A stretch of 64,000 bases of DNA from the NCBI GenBank assembly GCA_022605955.1, contig JAKCOZ010000261.1, positions 248,001 through 312,000 on the forward strand. The letters are read 5' to 3'. A program made the position numbers and the translations under genes. How positions within the stretch are numbered: the stretch's first letter is position 1; every line of letters begins with the position of its first letter. This document shows positions 1 through 11,490 of this stretch, in pieces. Source of the DNA: Rallus limicola. Its lineage: Eukaryota > Chordata > Aves > Gruiformes > Rallidae. Below the pieces are notes generated by a model. That model saw only the letters and a list, made by a program, of their open reading frames with translations, did no database searches and was not told the DNA's origin.

Positions 1-180
1 GTCTGAAACCTCCTAACAGGACACCCGAGCAGACCCTGTCACTTTGGCTCTCAGCCTTTTCCTTTGCCTGGAAAGAGGGAACATGCCTGGAACCTCCTAC
101 GGTGCTTTTCTCGGCCCTAGCAGACTGCAGTTCAAAACATGCTAAACGTCCAGCAATAACTCCCAAAGTAAAGAAGCTAG

Positions 181-213
181 GCCTGAAAGGCATAGCTTGT
201 CTGAAACCTCCTA
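181..213 (+). repeat. Internal sub-repeat, copy A (first full monomer)
   Basis: Within every monomer, a 33-base stretch beginning GCCTGAAAGG and ending AACCTCCTA (unit positions 81-113) resembles a 34-base stretch at unit positions 164-197. By eye about 25 of 34 aligned columns match, with one single-base gap. The two copies are 84 bases apart one way and 114 the other, as expected if the monomer arose from an older, shorter unit that dimerised and diverged. The first monomer is used as the example; the same holds across the array. Confidence 0.6.
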
Positions 214-263
214 ACAGGACACACAAGCAGACCCTGTCACTTTGGCTCTCAGCCTTTTCCTTT

Positions 264-297
264 GCCTGGAAAGAGGGAACATGCCTGGAACCTCCTA
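264..297 (+). repeat. Internal sub-repeat, copy B (first full monomer)
   Basis: This partner of the 181-213 stretch starts GCCTGGAAAG and ends GGAACCTCCTA. It contains a still smaller repetition: GCCTGGAA occurs twice within it, 20 bases apart. The longest exact match to copy A is the 9-base AACCTCCTA at the end. Confidence 0.6.
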
Positions 298-3200
298 CGG
301 TGCTTTTCTCGGCCCTAGCAGACTGCAATTCAAAACATGCTAAACGTCCAGCAATAACTCCCAAAGTAAAGATGCTAGGCCTGAAAGGCATAGCTTGTCT
401 GAAACCTCCTAACAGGACACACGAGCAAACCCTTTCACTTTGGCTCTCAGCTTTTTCCTTTGCTTGGAAAGAGGGAACATGCCTGGAACCTCCTACGGTG
501 CTTTTCTCGGCCCTAGCAGACTGCAGCTCAAAACATGCTAAACGTCCAGCAATAACTCCCAAAGTAAAGAAGCTAGGCCTGAAAGGCATAGCTTGTCTGA
601 AACCTCCTAACAGGACACACGAGCAGACCCTGTCACCTTGGCTCTCAGCCTTTTCCTTTGCCTGGAAAGAGGGAACATGCCTGGAACCTCCTACGGTGCT
701 TTTCTCGGCCCTAGCAGACTGCAGTTCAAAACATGCTAAACGTCCAGCAATAACTCCCAAAGTAAAGAAGCTAGGCCTGAAAGGCATAGCTTGTCTGAAA
801 CCTCCTAACAGGACACATGAGCAGCACCTGTCACTTTGGCTCTCAGCCTTTTCCTTTGCCTGGAAAGAGGGAACATGCCTGGAACCTCCTACGGTGCTTT
901 TCTCGGCCCTAGCAGACTGCAGTTCAAAACATGCTAAACGTCCAGCAATAACTCCCAAAGTAAAGAAGCTAGGCCTGAAAGGCATAGCTTGTCTGAAACC
1001 TCCTAACAGGACACACGAGCAGACCCTGTCACTTTGGCTCTCAGCCTTTTCCTTTGCCTGGAAAGAGGGAACATGCCTGGAACCTCCTACGGTGCTTTTC
1101 TCGGCCCTAGCAGACTGTAGTTCAAAACATGCTAAACGTCCAGCAATAACTCCCAAAGTAAAGAAGCTAGGCCTGAAAGGCATAGCTTGTCTGAAACCTC
1201 CTAACAGGACACCCGAGCAGACCCTGTCACTTTGGCTCTCAGCCTTTTCCTTTGCCTGGAAAGAGGGAACATGCCTGGAACCTCCTACGGTGCTTTTCTC
1301 GGCCCTAGCAGACTGCAGTTCAAAACATGCTAAACGTCCAGCAATAACTCCCAAAGTAAAGAAGCTAGGCCTGAAAGGCATAGCTTGTCTGAAACCTCCT
1401 AACAGGACACACGAGCAGACCCTGTCACTTTGGCTCTCAGACTTTTCCTTTGCCTGGAAAGAGGGAACATGCCTGGAACCTCCTACGGTGCTTTTCTCGG
1501 CCCTAGCAGACTGCAGTTCAAAACATGCTAAACGTCCAGCAATAACTCCCAAAGTAAAGAAGCTAGGCCTGAAAGGCATAGCTTGTCTGAAACCTCCTAA
1601 CAGGGCACATGAGCAGCACCTGTCACTTTGGCTCTCAGCCTTTTCCTTTGCCTGGAAAGAGGGAACATGCCTGGAACCTCCTACGGTGCTTTTCTCGGCC
1701 CTAGCAGACTGCAGTTCAAAACATGCTAAACGTCCAGCAATAACTCCCAAAGTAAAGAAGCTAGGCCTGAAAGGCATAGCTTGTCTGAAACCTCCTAACA
1801 GGACACACGAGCAGACCCTGTCACTTTGGCTCTCAGCCTTTTCCTTTGCCTGGAAAGAGGGAACATGCCTGGAACCTCCTACGGTGCTTTTCTCGGCCCT
1901 AGCAGACTGCAGTTCAAAACATGCTAAACGTCCAGCAATAACTCCCAAAGTATAGAAGCTAGGCCTGAAAGGCATAGCTTGTCTGAAACCTCCTAACAGG
2001 ACACACGAGCAGACCCTGTCACTTTGGCTCTCAGCCTTTTCCTTTGCCTGGAAAGAGGGAACATGCCTGGAACCTCCTACGGTGCTTTTCTCGGCCCTAG
2101 CAGACTGCAGTTCAAAACATGCTAAACGTCCAGCAATAACTCCCAAAGTAAAGAAGCTAGGCCTGAAAGGCATAGCTTGTCTGAAACCTCCTATCAGGAC
2201 ACACGAGCAGACCCTGTCACATTGGCTCTCAGCCTTTTCCTTTGCCTGGAAAGAGGGAACATGCCTGGAACCTCCTACGGTGCTTTTCTCGGCCCTAGCA
2301 GACTGCAGTTCAAAACATGCTAAACGTCCAGCAATAACTCCCAAAGTAAAGAAGCTAGGCCTGAAAGGCATAGCTTGTCTGAAACCTCCTAACAGGACAC
2401 ACGAGCAGACCCTGTCACTTTGGCTCTCAGCCTTTTCCTTTGCCTGGAAAGAGGGAACATGCCTGGAACCTCCTACGGTGCTTTTCTCGGCCCTAGCAGA
2501 CTGCAGTTCAAAACATGCTAAACGTCCAGCAATAACTCCCAAAGTAAAGAAGCTAGGCCTGAAAGGCATAGCTTGTCTGAAACCTCCTAACAGGACACAT
2601 GAGCAGACCCTGTCACTTTGGCTCTCAGCCTTTTCCTTTGCCTGGAAAGAGGGAACATGCCTGGAACCTCCTACGGTGCTTTTCTCGGCCCTAGCAGACT
2701 GCAGTTCAAAACATGCTAAACGTCCAGCAATAACTCTCAAAGTAAAGAAGCTAGGCCTGAAAGGCATAGCTTGTCTGAAACCTCCTAACAGGACACACGA
2801 GCAGCCCCTGTCACTTTGGCTCTCAGCCTTTTCCTTTGCCTGGAAAGAGGGAACATGCCTGGAACCTCCTACGGTGCTTTTCTCGGCCCTAGCAGACTGC
2901 AGTTCAAAACATGCTAAACGTCCAGCAATAACTCCCAAAGTAAAGAAGCTAGGCCTGAAAGGCATAGCTTGTCTGAAACCTCCTAACAGGACACACGAGC
3001 AGCCCCTGTCACTTTGGCTCTCAGCCTTTTCCTTTGCCTGGAAAGAGGGAACATGCCTGGAACCTCCTACGGTGCTTTTCTCGGGCCTAGCAGACTGCAG
3101 TTCAAAACATGCTAAATGTCCAGCAATAACTCCCAAAGTAAAGAAGCTAGGCCTGAAAGGCATAGCTTGTCTGAAACCTCCTAACAGGACACACGAGCAG

Positions 3201-3465
3201 ACCCTGTCACTTTGGCTCTCAGCCTTTTCCTTTGCCTGGAAAGAGGGAACATGCCTGGAACCTCCTACGGTGCTTTTCTCGGGCCTAGCAGACTGCAGTT
3301 CAAAACATGCTAAACGTCCAGCAATAACTCCCAAAGTAAAGAAGCTAGGCCTGAAAGGCATAGCTTGTCTGAAACCTCCTATCAGGACACACGAGCAGAC
3401 CCTGTCACTTTGGCTCTCAGCCTTTTCCTTTGCCTGGAAAGAGGGAACATGCCTGGAACCTCCTA

Positions 3466-4950
3466 CGGTGCTTTTCTCGGCCCTAGCAGACTGCAGTTCA
3501 AAACATGCTAAACGTCCAGCAATAACTCCCAAAGTAAAGAAGCTAGGCCTGAAAGGCATAGCTTGTCTGAAACCTCCTATCAGGACACACGAGCAGACCC
3601 TGTCACTTTGGCTCTCAGCCTTTTCCTTTGCCTGGAAAGAGGGAACATGCCTGGAACCTCCTACGGTGCTTTTCTCGGCCCTAGCAGACTGCAGTTCAAA
3701 ACATGCTAAACGTCCAGCAATAACTCCCAAAGTAAAGAAGCTAGGCCTGAAAGGCCTAGCTTGTCTGAAACCTCCTAACAGGACACACGAGCAGCCCCTG
3801 TCACTTTGGCTCTCAGCCTTTTCCTTTGCCTGGAAAGAGGGAACATGCCTGGAACCTCCTACGGTGCTTTTCTCGGCCCTAGCAGACTGCAGTTCAAAAC
3901 ATGCTAAACGTCCAGCAATAACTCCCAAAGTAAAGAAGCTAGGCCTGAAAGGCATAGCTTGTCTGAAACCTCCTAACAGGACACACGAGCAGCCCCTGTC
4001 ACTTTGGCTCTCAGCCTTTTCCTTTGCCTGGAAAGAGGGAACATGCCTGGAACCTCCTACGGTGCTTTTCTCGGCCCTAGAAGACTGCAGTTCAAAACAT
4101 GCTAAACGTCCAGCAATAACTCCCAAAGTAAAGAAGCGAGGCCTGAAAGGCATAGCTTGTCTGAAACCTCCTAACAGGACACACGAGCAGCCCCTGTCAC
4201 TTTGGCTCTCAGCCTTTTCCTTTGCCTGGAAAGAGGGAACATGCCTGGAACCTCCTACGGTGCTTTTCTTGGCCCTAGCAGACTGCAGTTCAAAACATGC
4301 TAAACGTCCAGCAATAACTCCCAAAGTAAAGAAGCTAGGCCTGAAAGGCATAGCTTGTCTGAAACCTCCTAACAGGACACACGAGCAGACCCTGTCACTT
4401 TGGCTCTCAGCCTTTTCCTTTGCCTGGAAAGAGGGAACATGCCTGGAACCTCCTACGGTGCTTTTCTCGGCCCTAGCAGACTGCAATTCAAAACATGCTA
4501 AACGTCCAGCAATAACTCCCAAAGTAAAGAAGCTAGGCCTGAAAGGCATAGCTTGTCTGAAACCTCCTAACAGGACACACGAGCAAACCCTTTCACTTTG
4601 GCTCTCAGCTTTTTCCTTTGCTTGGAAAGAGGGAACATGCCTGGAACCTCCTACGGTGCTTTTCTCGGCCCTAGCAGACTGCAGCTCAAAACATGCTAAA
4701 CGTCCAGCAATAACTCCCAAAGTAAAGAAGCTAGGCCTGAAAGGCATAGCTTGTCTGAAACCTCCTAACAGGACACCCGAGCAGACCCTGTCACTTTGGC
4801 TCTCAGCCTTTTCCTTTGCCTGGAAAGAGGGAACATGCCTGGAACCTCCTACGGTGCTTTTCTCGGCCCTAGCAGACTGCAGTTCAAAACATGCTAAACG
4901 TCCAGCAATAACTCCCAAAGTAAAGAAGCTAGGCCTGAAAGGCATAGCTT
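3466..4950 (+). repeat. Remainder of the first 25-monomer unit
   Basis: About 7.5 monomers complete the 4,950 bp spacing between the two copies and have no near-identical partner after 8415. Distinguishing variants are GGCCTAGC near 3754, CTAGAAGAC near 4077 and TCTTGGCC near 4268. Three successive monomers carry the CAGCCCC variant. The stretch ends with an AATTC / AAACCCTTTC monomer pair and two CCCGAG monomers. Confidence 0.75.
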
Positions 4951-7900
4951 GTCTGAAACCTCCTAACAGGACACCCGAGCAGACCCTGTCACTTTGGCTC
5001 TCAGCCTTTTCCTTTGCCTGGAAAGAGGGAACATGCCTGGAACCTCCTACGGTGCTTTTCTCGGCCCTAGCAGACTGCAGTTCAAAACATGCTAAACGTC
5101 CAGCAATAACTCCCAAAGTAAAGAAGCTAGGCCTGAAAGGCATAGCTTGTCTGAAACCTCCTAACAGGACACACAAGCAGACCCTGTCACTTTGGCTCTC
5201 AGCCTTTTCCTTTGCCTGGAAAGAGGGAACATGCCTGGAACCTCCTACGGTGCTTTTCTCGGCCCTAGCAGACTGCAATTCAAAACATGCTAAACGTCCA
5301 GCAATAACTCCCAAAGTAAAGATGCTAGGCCTGAAAGGCATAGCTTGTCTGAAACCTCCTAACAGGACACACGAGCAAACCCTTTCACTTTGGCTCTCAG
5401 CTTTTTCCTTTGCTTGGAAAGAGGGAACATGCCTGGAACCTCCTACGGTGCTTTTCTCGGCCCTAGCAGACTGCAGCTCAAAACATGCTAAACGTCCAGC
5501 AATAACTCCCAAAGTAAAGAAGCTAGGCCTGAAAGGCATAGCTTGTCTGAAACCTCCTAACAGGACACACGAGCAGACCCTGTCACCTTGGCTCTCAGCC
5601 TTTTCCTTTGCCTGGAAAGAGGGAACATGCCTGGAACCTCCTACGGTGCTTTTCTCGGCCCTAGCAGACTGCAGTTCAAAACATGCTAAACGTCCAGCAA
5701 TAACTCCCAAAGTAAAGAAGCTAGGCCTGAAAGGCATAGCTTGTCTGAAACCTCCTAACAGGACACATGAGCAGCACCTGTCACTTTGGCTCTCAGCCTT
5801 TTCCTTTGCCTGGAAAGAGGGAACATGCCTGGAACCTCCTACGGTGCTTTTCTCGGCCCTAGCAGACTGCAGTTCAAAACATGCTAAACGTCCAGCAATA
5901 ACTCCCAAAGTAAAGAAGCTAGGCCTGAAAGGCATAGCTTGTCTGAAACCTCCTAACAGGACACACGAGCAGACCCTGTCACTTTGGCTCTCAGCCTTTT
6001 CCTTTGCCTGGAAAGAGGGAACATGCCTGGAACCTCCTACGGTGCTTTTCTCGGCCCTAGCAGACTGTAGTTCAAAACATGCTAAACGTCCAGCAATAAC
6101 TCCCAAAGTAAAGAAGCTAGGCCTGAAAGGCATAGCTTGTCTGAAACCTCCTAACAGGACACCCGAGCAGACCCTGTCACTTTGGCTCTCAGCCTTTTCC
6201 TTTGCCTGGAAAGAGGGAACATGCCTGGAACCTCCTACGGTGCTTTTCTCGGCCCTAGCAGACTGCAGTTCAAAACATGCTAAACGTCCAGCAATAACTC
6301 CCAAAGTAAAGAAGCTAGGCCTGAAAGGCATAGCTTGTCTGAAACCTCCTAACAGGACACACGAGCAGACCCTGTCACTTTGGCTCTCAGACTTTTCCTT
6401 TGCCTGGAAAGAGGGAACATGCCTGGAACCTCCTACGGTGCTTTTCTCGGCCCTAGCAGACTGCAGTTCAAAACATGCTAAACGTCCAGCAATAACTCCC
6501 AAAGTAAAGAAGCTAGGCCTGAAAGGCATAGCTTGTCTGAAACCTCCTAACAGGGCACATGAGCAGCACCTGTCACTTTGGCTCTCAGCCTTTTCCTTTG
6601 CCTGGAAAGAGGGAACATGCCTGGAACCTCCTACGGTGCTTTTCTCGGCCCTAGCAGACTGCAGTTCAAAACATGCTAAACGTCCAGCAATAACTCCCAA
6701 AGTAAAGAAGCTAGGCCTGAAAGGCATAGCTTGTCTGAAACCTCCTAACAGGACACACGAGCAGACCCTGTCACTTTGGCTCTCAGCCTTTTCCTTTGCC
6801 TGGAAAGAGGGAACATGCCTGGAACCTCCTACGGTGCTTTTCTCGGCCCTAGCAGACTGCAGTTCAAAACATGCTAAACGTCCAGCAATAACTCCCAAAG
6901 TATAGAAGCTAGGCCTGAAAGGCATAGCTTGTCTGAAACCTCCTAACAGGACACACGAGCAGACCCTGTCACTTTGGCTCTCAGCCTTTTCCTTTGCCTG
7001 GAAAGAGGGAACATGCCTGGAACCTCCTACGGTGCTTTTCTCGGCCCTAGCAGACTGCAGTTCAAAACATGCTAAACGTCCAGCAATAACTCCCAAAGTA
7101 AAGAAGCTAGGCCTGAAAGGCATAGCTTGTCTGAAACCTCCTATCAGGACACACGAGCAGACCCTGTCACATTGGCTCTCAGCCTTTTCCTTTGCCTGGA
7201 AAGAGGGAACATGCCTGGAACCTCCTACGGTGCTTTTCTCGGCCCTAGCAGACTGCAGTTCAAAACATGCTAAACGTCCAGCAATAACTCCCAAAGTAAA
7301 GAAGCTAGGCCTGAAAGGCATAGCTTGTCTGAAACCTCCTAACAGGACACACGAGCAGACCCTGTCACTTTGGCTCTCAGCCTTTTCCTTTGCCTGGAAA
7401 GAGGGAACATGCCTGGAACCTCCTACGGTGCTTTTCTCGGCCCTAGCAGACTGCAGTTCAAAACATGCTAAACGTCCAGCAATAACTCCCAAAGTAAAGA
7501 AGCTAGGCCTGAAAGGCATAGCTTGTCTGAAACCTCCTAACAGGACACATGAGCAGACCCTGTCACTTTGGCTCTCAGCCTTTTCCTTTGCCTGGAAAGA
7601 GGGAACATGCCTGGAACCTCCTACGGTGCTTTTCTCGGCCCTAGCAGACTGCAGTTCAAAACATGCTAAACGTCCAGCAATAACTCTCAAAGTAAAGAAG
7701 CTAGGCCTGAAAGGCATAGCTTGTCTGAAACCTCATAACAGGACACACGAGCAGCCCCTGTCACTTTGGCTCTCAGCCTTTTCCTTTGCCTGGAAAGAGG
7801 GAACATGCCTGGAACCTCCTACGGTGCTTTTCTCGGCCCTAGCAGACTGCAGTTCAAAACATGCTAAACGTCCAGCAATAACTCCCAAAGTAAAGAAGCT

Positions 7901-8415
7901 AGGCCTGAAAGGCATAGCTTGTCTGAAACCTCCTAACAGGACACACGAGCAGCCCCTGTCACTTTGGCTCTCAGCCTTTTCCTTTGCCTGGAAAGAGGGA
8001 ACATGCCTGGAACCTCCTACGGTGCTTTTCTCGGGCCTAGCAGACTGCAGTTCAAAACATGCTAAATGTCCAGCAATAACTCCCAAAGTAAAGAAGCTAG
8101 GCCTGAAAGGCATAGCTTGTCTGAAACCTCCTAACAGGACACACGAGCAGACCCTGTCACTTTGGCTCTCAGCCTTTTCCTTTGCCTGGAAAGAGGGAAC
8201 ATGCCTGGAACCTCCTACGGTGCTTTTCTCGGGCCTAGCAGACTGCAGTTCAAAACATGCTAAACGTCCAGCAATAACTCCCAAAGTAAAGAAGCTAGGC
8301 CTGAAAGGCATAGCTTGTCTGAAACCTCCTATCAGGACACACGAGCAGACCCTGTCACTTTGGCTCTCAGCCTTTTCCTTTGCCTGGAAAGAGGGAACAT
8401 GCCTGGAACCTCCTA
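4951..8415 (+). repeat. 25-monomer higher-order repeat, copy 2
   Basis: This is the second copy of 1-3465, with all the diagnostic variants in the same order. Its private change is A at 7735 (CCTCATAAC). Its right-hand part overlaps the start of the 12-monomer duplication at about 6760, so the 25-monomer event and the 12-monomer event are nested. Confidence 0.9.
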
Positions 8416-9135
8416 TGGTGCTTTTCTCGGCCCTAGCAGACTGCAGTTCAAAACATGCTAAACGTCCAGCAATAACTCCCAAAGTAAAGAAGCTAGGCCT
8501 GAAAGGCATAGCTTGTCTGAAACCTCCTAACAGGACACACGAGCAGACCCTGTCACTTTGGCTCTCAGCCTTTTCCTTTGCCTGGAAAGAGGGAACATGC
8601 CTGGAACCTCCTACGGTGCTTTTCTCGGCCCTAGCAGACTGCAGTTCAAAACATGCTAAACGTCCAGCAATAACTCCCAAAGTAAAGAAGCTAGGCCTGA
8701 AAGGCATAGCTTGTCTGAAACCTCCTAACAGGACACATGAGCAGACCCTGTCACTTTGGCTCTCAGCCTTTTCCTTTGCCTGGAAAGAGGGAACATGCCT
8801 GGAACCTCCTACGGTGCTTTTCTCGGCCCTAGCAGACTGCAGTTCAAAACATGCTAAACGTCCAGCAATAACTCTCAAAGTAAAGAAGCTAGGCCTGAAA
8901 GGCATAGCTTGTCTGAAACCTCCTAACAGGACACACGAGCAGCCCCTGTCACTTTGGCTCTCAGCCTTTTCCTTTGCCTGGAAAGAGGGAACATGCCTGG
9001 AACCTCCTACGGTGCTTTTCTCGGCCCTAGCAGACTGCAGTTCAAAACATGCTAAACGTCCAGCAATAACTCCCAAAGTAAAGAAGCTAGGCCTGAAAGG
9101 CATAGCTTGTCTGAAACCTCCTAACAGGACACACG
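6760..9135 (+). repeat. 12-monomer higher-order repeat, copy 1
   Basis: This stretch is followed directly by a near-identical copy at an offset of 2,376 bp (12 monomers). Ordered markers shared with the next copy include AGTATAG (6900 and 9276), TATCAGG with CACATTGG, AACTCTCAAAG, TCGGGCC with AAATGTCC, and TATGGTG near 8415 and 10791. The left edge is set by CAGGGCACATGAG near 6554, which has no partner 2,376 bases later. Confidence 0.9.
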
Positions 9136-11490
9136 AGCAGACCCTGTCACTTTGGCTCTCAGCCTTTTCCTTTGCCTGGAAAGAGGGAACATGCCTGGAA
9201 CCTCCTACGGTGCTTTTCTCGGCCCTAGCAGACTGCAGTTCAAAACATGCTAAACGTCCAGCAATAACTCCCAAAGTATAGAAGCTAGGCCTGAAAGGCA
9301 TAGCTTGTCTGAAACCTCCTAACAGGACACACGAGCAGACCCTGTCACTTTGGCTCTCAGCCTTTTCCTTTGCCTGGAAAGAGGGAACATGCCTGGAACC
9401 TCCTACGGTGCTTTTCTCGGCCCTAGCAGACTGCAGTTCAAAACATGCTAAACGTCCAGCAATAACTCCCAAAGTAAAGAAGCTAGGCCTGAAAGGCATA
9501 GCTTGTCTGAAACCTCCTATCAGGACACACGAGCAGACCCTGTCACATTGGCTCTCAGCCTTTTCCTTTGCCTGTAAAGAGGGAACATGCCTGGAACCTC
9601 CTACGGTGCTTTTCTCGGCCCTAGCAGACTGCAGTTCAAAACATGCTAAACGTCCAGCAATAACTCCCAAAGTAAAGAAGCTAGGCCTGAAAGGCATAGC
9701 TTGTCTGAAACCTCCTAACAGGACACACGAGCAGACCCTGTCACTTTGGCTCTCAGCCTTTTCCTTTGCCTGGAAAGAGGGAACATGCCTGGAACCTCCT
9801 ACGGTGCTTTTCTCGGCCCTAGCAGACTGCAGTTCAAAACATGCTCAACGTCCAGCAATAACTCCCAAAGTAAAGAAGCTAGGCCTGAAAGGCATAGCTT
9901 GTCTGAAACCTCCTAACAGGACACATGAGCAGACCCTGTCACTTTGGCTCTCAGCCTTTTCCTTTGCCTGGAAAGAGGGAACATGCCTGGAACCTCCTAC
10001 GGTGCTTTTCTCGGCCCTAGCAGACTGCAGTTCAAAACATGCTAAACGTCCAGCAATAACTCTCAAAGTAAAGAAGCTAGGCCTGAAAGGCATAGCTTGT
10101 CTGAAACCTCCTAACAGGACACACGAGCAGCCCCTGTCACTTTGGCTCTCAGCCTTTTCCTTTGCCTGGAAAGAGGGAACATGCCTGGAACCTCCTACGG
10201 TGCTTTTCTCGGCCCTAGCAGACTGCAGTTCAAAACATGCTAAACGTCCAGCAATAACTCCCAAAGTAAAGAAGCTAGGCCTGAAAGGCATAGCTTGTCT
10301 GAAACCTCCTAACAGGACACACGAGCAGCCCCTGTCACTTTGGCTCTCAGCCTTTTCCTTTGCCTGGAAAGAGGGAACATGCCTGGAACCTCCTACGGTG
10401 CTTTTCTCGGGCCTAGCAGACTGCAGTTCAAAACATGCTAAATGTCCAGCAATAACTCCCAAAGTAAAGAAGCTAGGCCTGAAAGGCATAGCTTGTCTGA
10501 AACCTCCTAACAGGACACACGAGCAGACCCTGTCACTTTGGCTCTCAGCCTTTTCCTTTGCCTGGAAAGAGGGAACATGCCTGGAACCTCCTACGGTGCT
10601 TTTCTCGGGCCTAGCAGACTGCAGTTCAAAACATGCTAAACGTCCAGCAATAACTCCCAAAGTAAAGAAGCTAGGCCTGAAAGGCATAGCTTGTCTGAAA
10701 CCTCCTATCAGGACACACGAGCAGACCCTGTCACTTTGGCTCTCAGCCTTTTCCTTTGCCTGGAAAGAGGGAACATGCCTGGAACCTCCTATGGTGCTTT
10801 TCTCGGCCCTAGCAGACTGCAGTTCAAAACATGCTAAACGTCCAGCAATAACTCCCAAAGTAAAGAAGCTAGGCCTGAAAGGCATAGCTTGTCTGAAACC
10901 TCCTAACAGGACACACGAGCAGACCCTGTCACTTTGGCTCTCAGCCTTTTCCTTTGCCTGGAAAGAGGGAACATGCCTGGAACCTCCTACGGTGCTTTTC
11001 TCGGCCCTAGCAGACTGCAGTTCAAAACATGCTAAACGTCCAGCAATAACTCCCAAAGTAAAGAAGCTAGGCCTGAAAGGCATAGCTTGTCTGAAACCTC
11101 CTAACAGGACACATGAGCAGACCCTGTCACTTTGGCTCTCAGCCTTTTCCTTTGCCTGGAAAGAGGGAACATGCCTGGAACCTCCTACGGTGCTTTTCTC
11201 GGCCCTAGCAGACTGCAGTTCAAAACATGCTAAACGTCCAGCAATAACTCTCAAAGTAAAGAAGCTAGGCCTGAAAGGCATAGCTTGTCTGAAACCTCCT
11301 AACAGGACACACGAGCAGCCCCTGTCACTTTGGCTCTCAGCCTTTTCCTTTGCCTGGAAAGAGGGAACATGCCTGGAACCTCCTACGGTGCTTTTCTCGG
11401 CCCTAGCAGACTGCAGTTCAAAACATGCTAAACGTCCAGCAATAACTCCCAAAGTAAAGAAGCTAGGCCTGAAAGGCATAGCTTGTCTGA
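9136..11490 (+). repeat. 12-monomer higher-order repeat, copy 2
   Basis: This is the second tandem copy of the 2,376 bp unit. Private changes seen are CCTGTAAAG near 9573 and GCTCAACG near 9844, plus reversal of the copy 1 change at 7735. Matching ends near 11490, where GAATCCTCC and a CAGCCCC monomer replace the expected variants. Confidence 0.88.

Larger units (their letters stand above)
1..3465 (+). repeat. 25-monomer higher-order repeat, copy 1 (left-truncated by window)
   Basis: This stretch matches 4951-8415 at an offset of 4,950 bp, exactly 25 monomers. Shared rare markers include a K-to-M change in the open plus frame (GATGCT near 371 and 5321), CAGGGCACATGAG near 1604 and 6554, CAGACTTTTCC near 1438 and 6388, and the same AGTATAG at 1950 and 6900. 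The only difference I noticed is C at 2785 against A at 7735. Matching stops at 3466, where the first copy reads TACGG and the second TATGG, followed by TATCAGG against TAACAGG. It looks like a recent tandem duplication. Confidence 0.9.
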
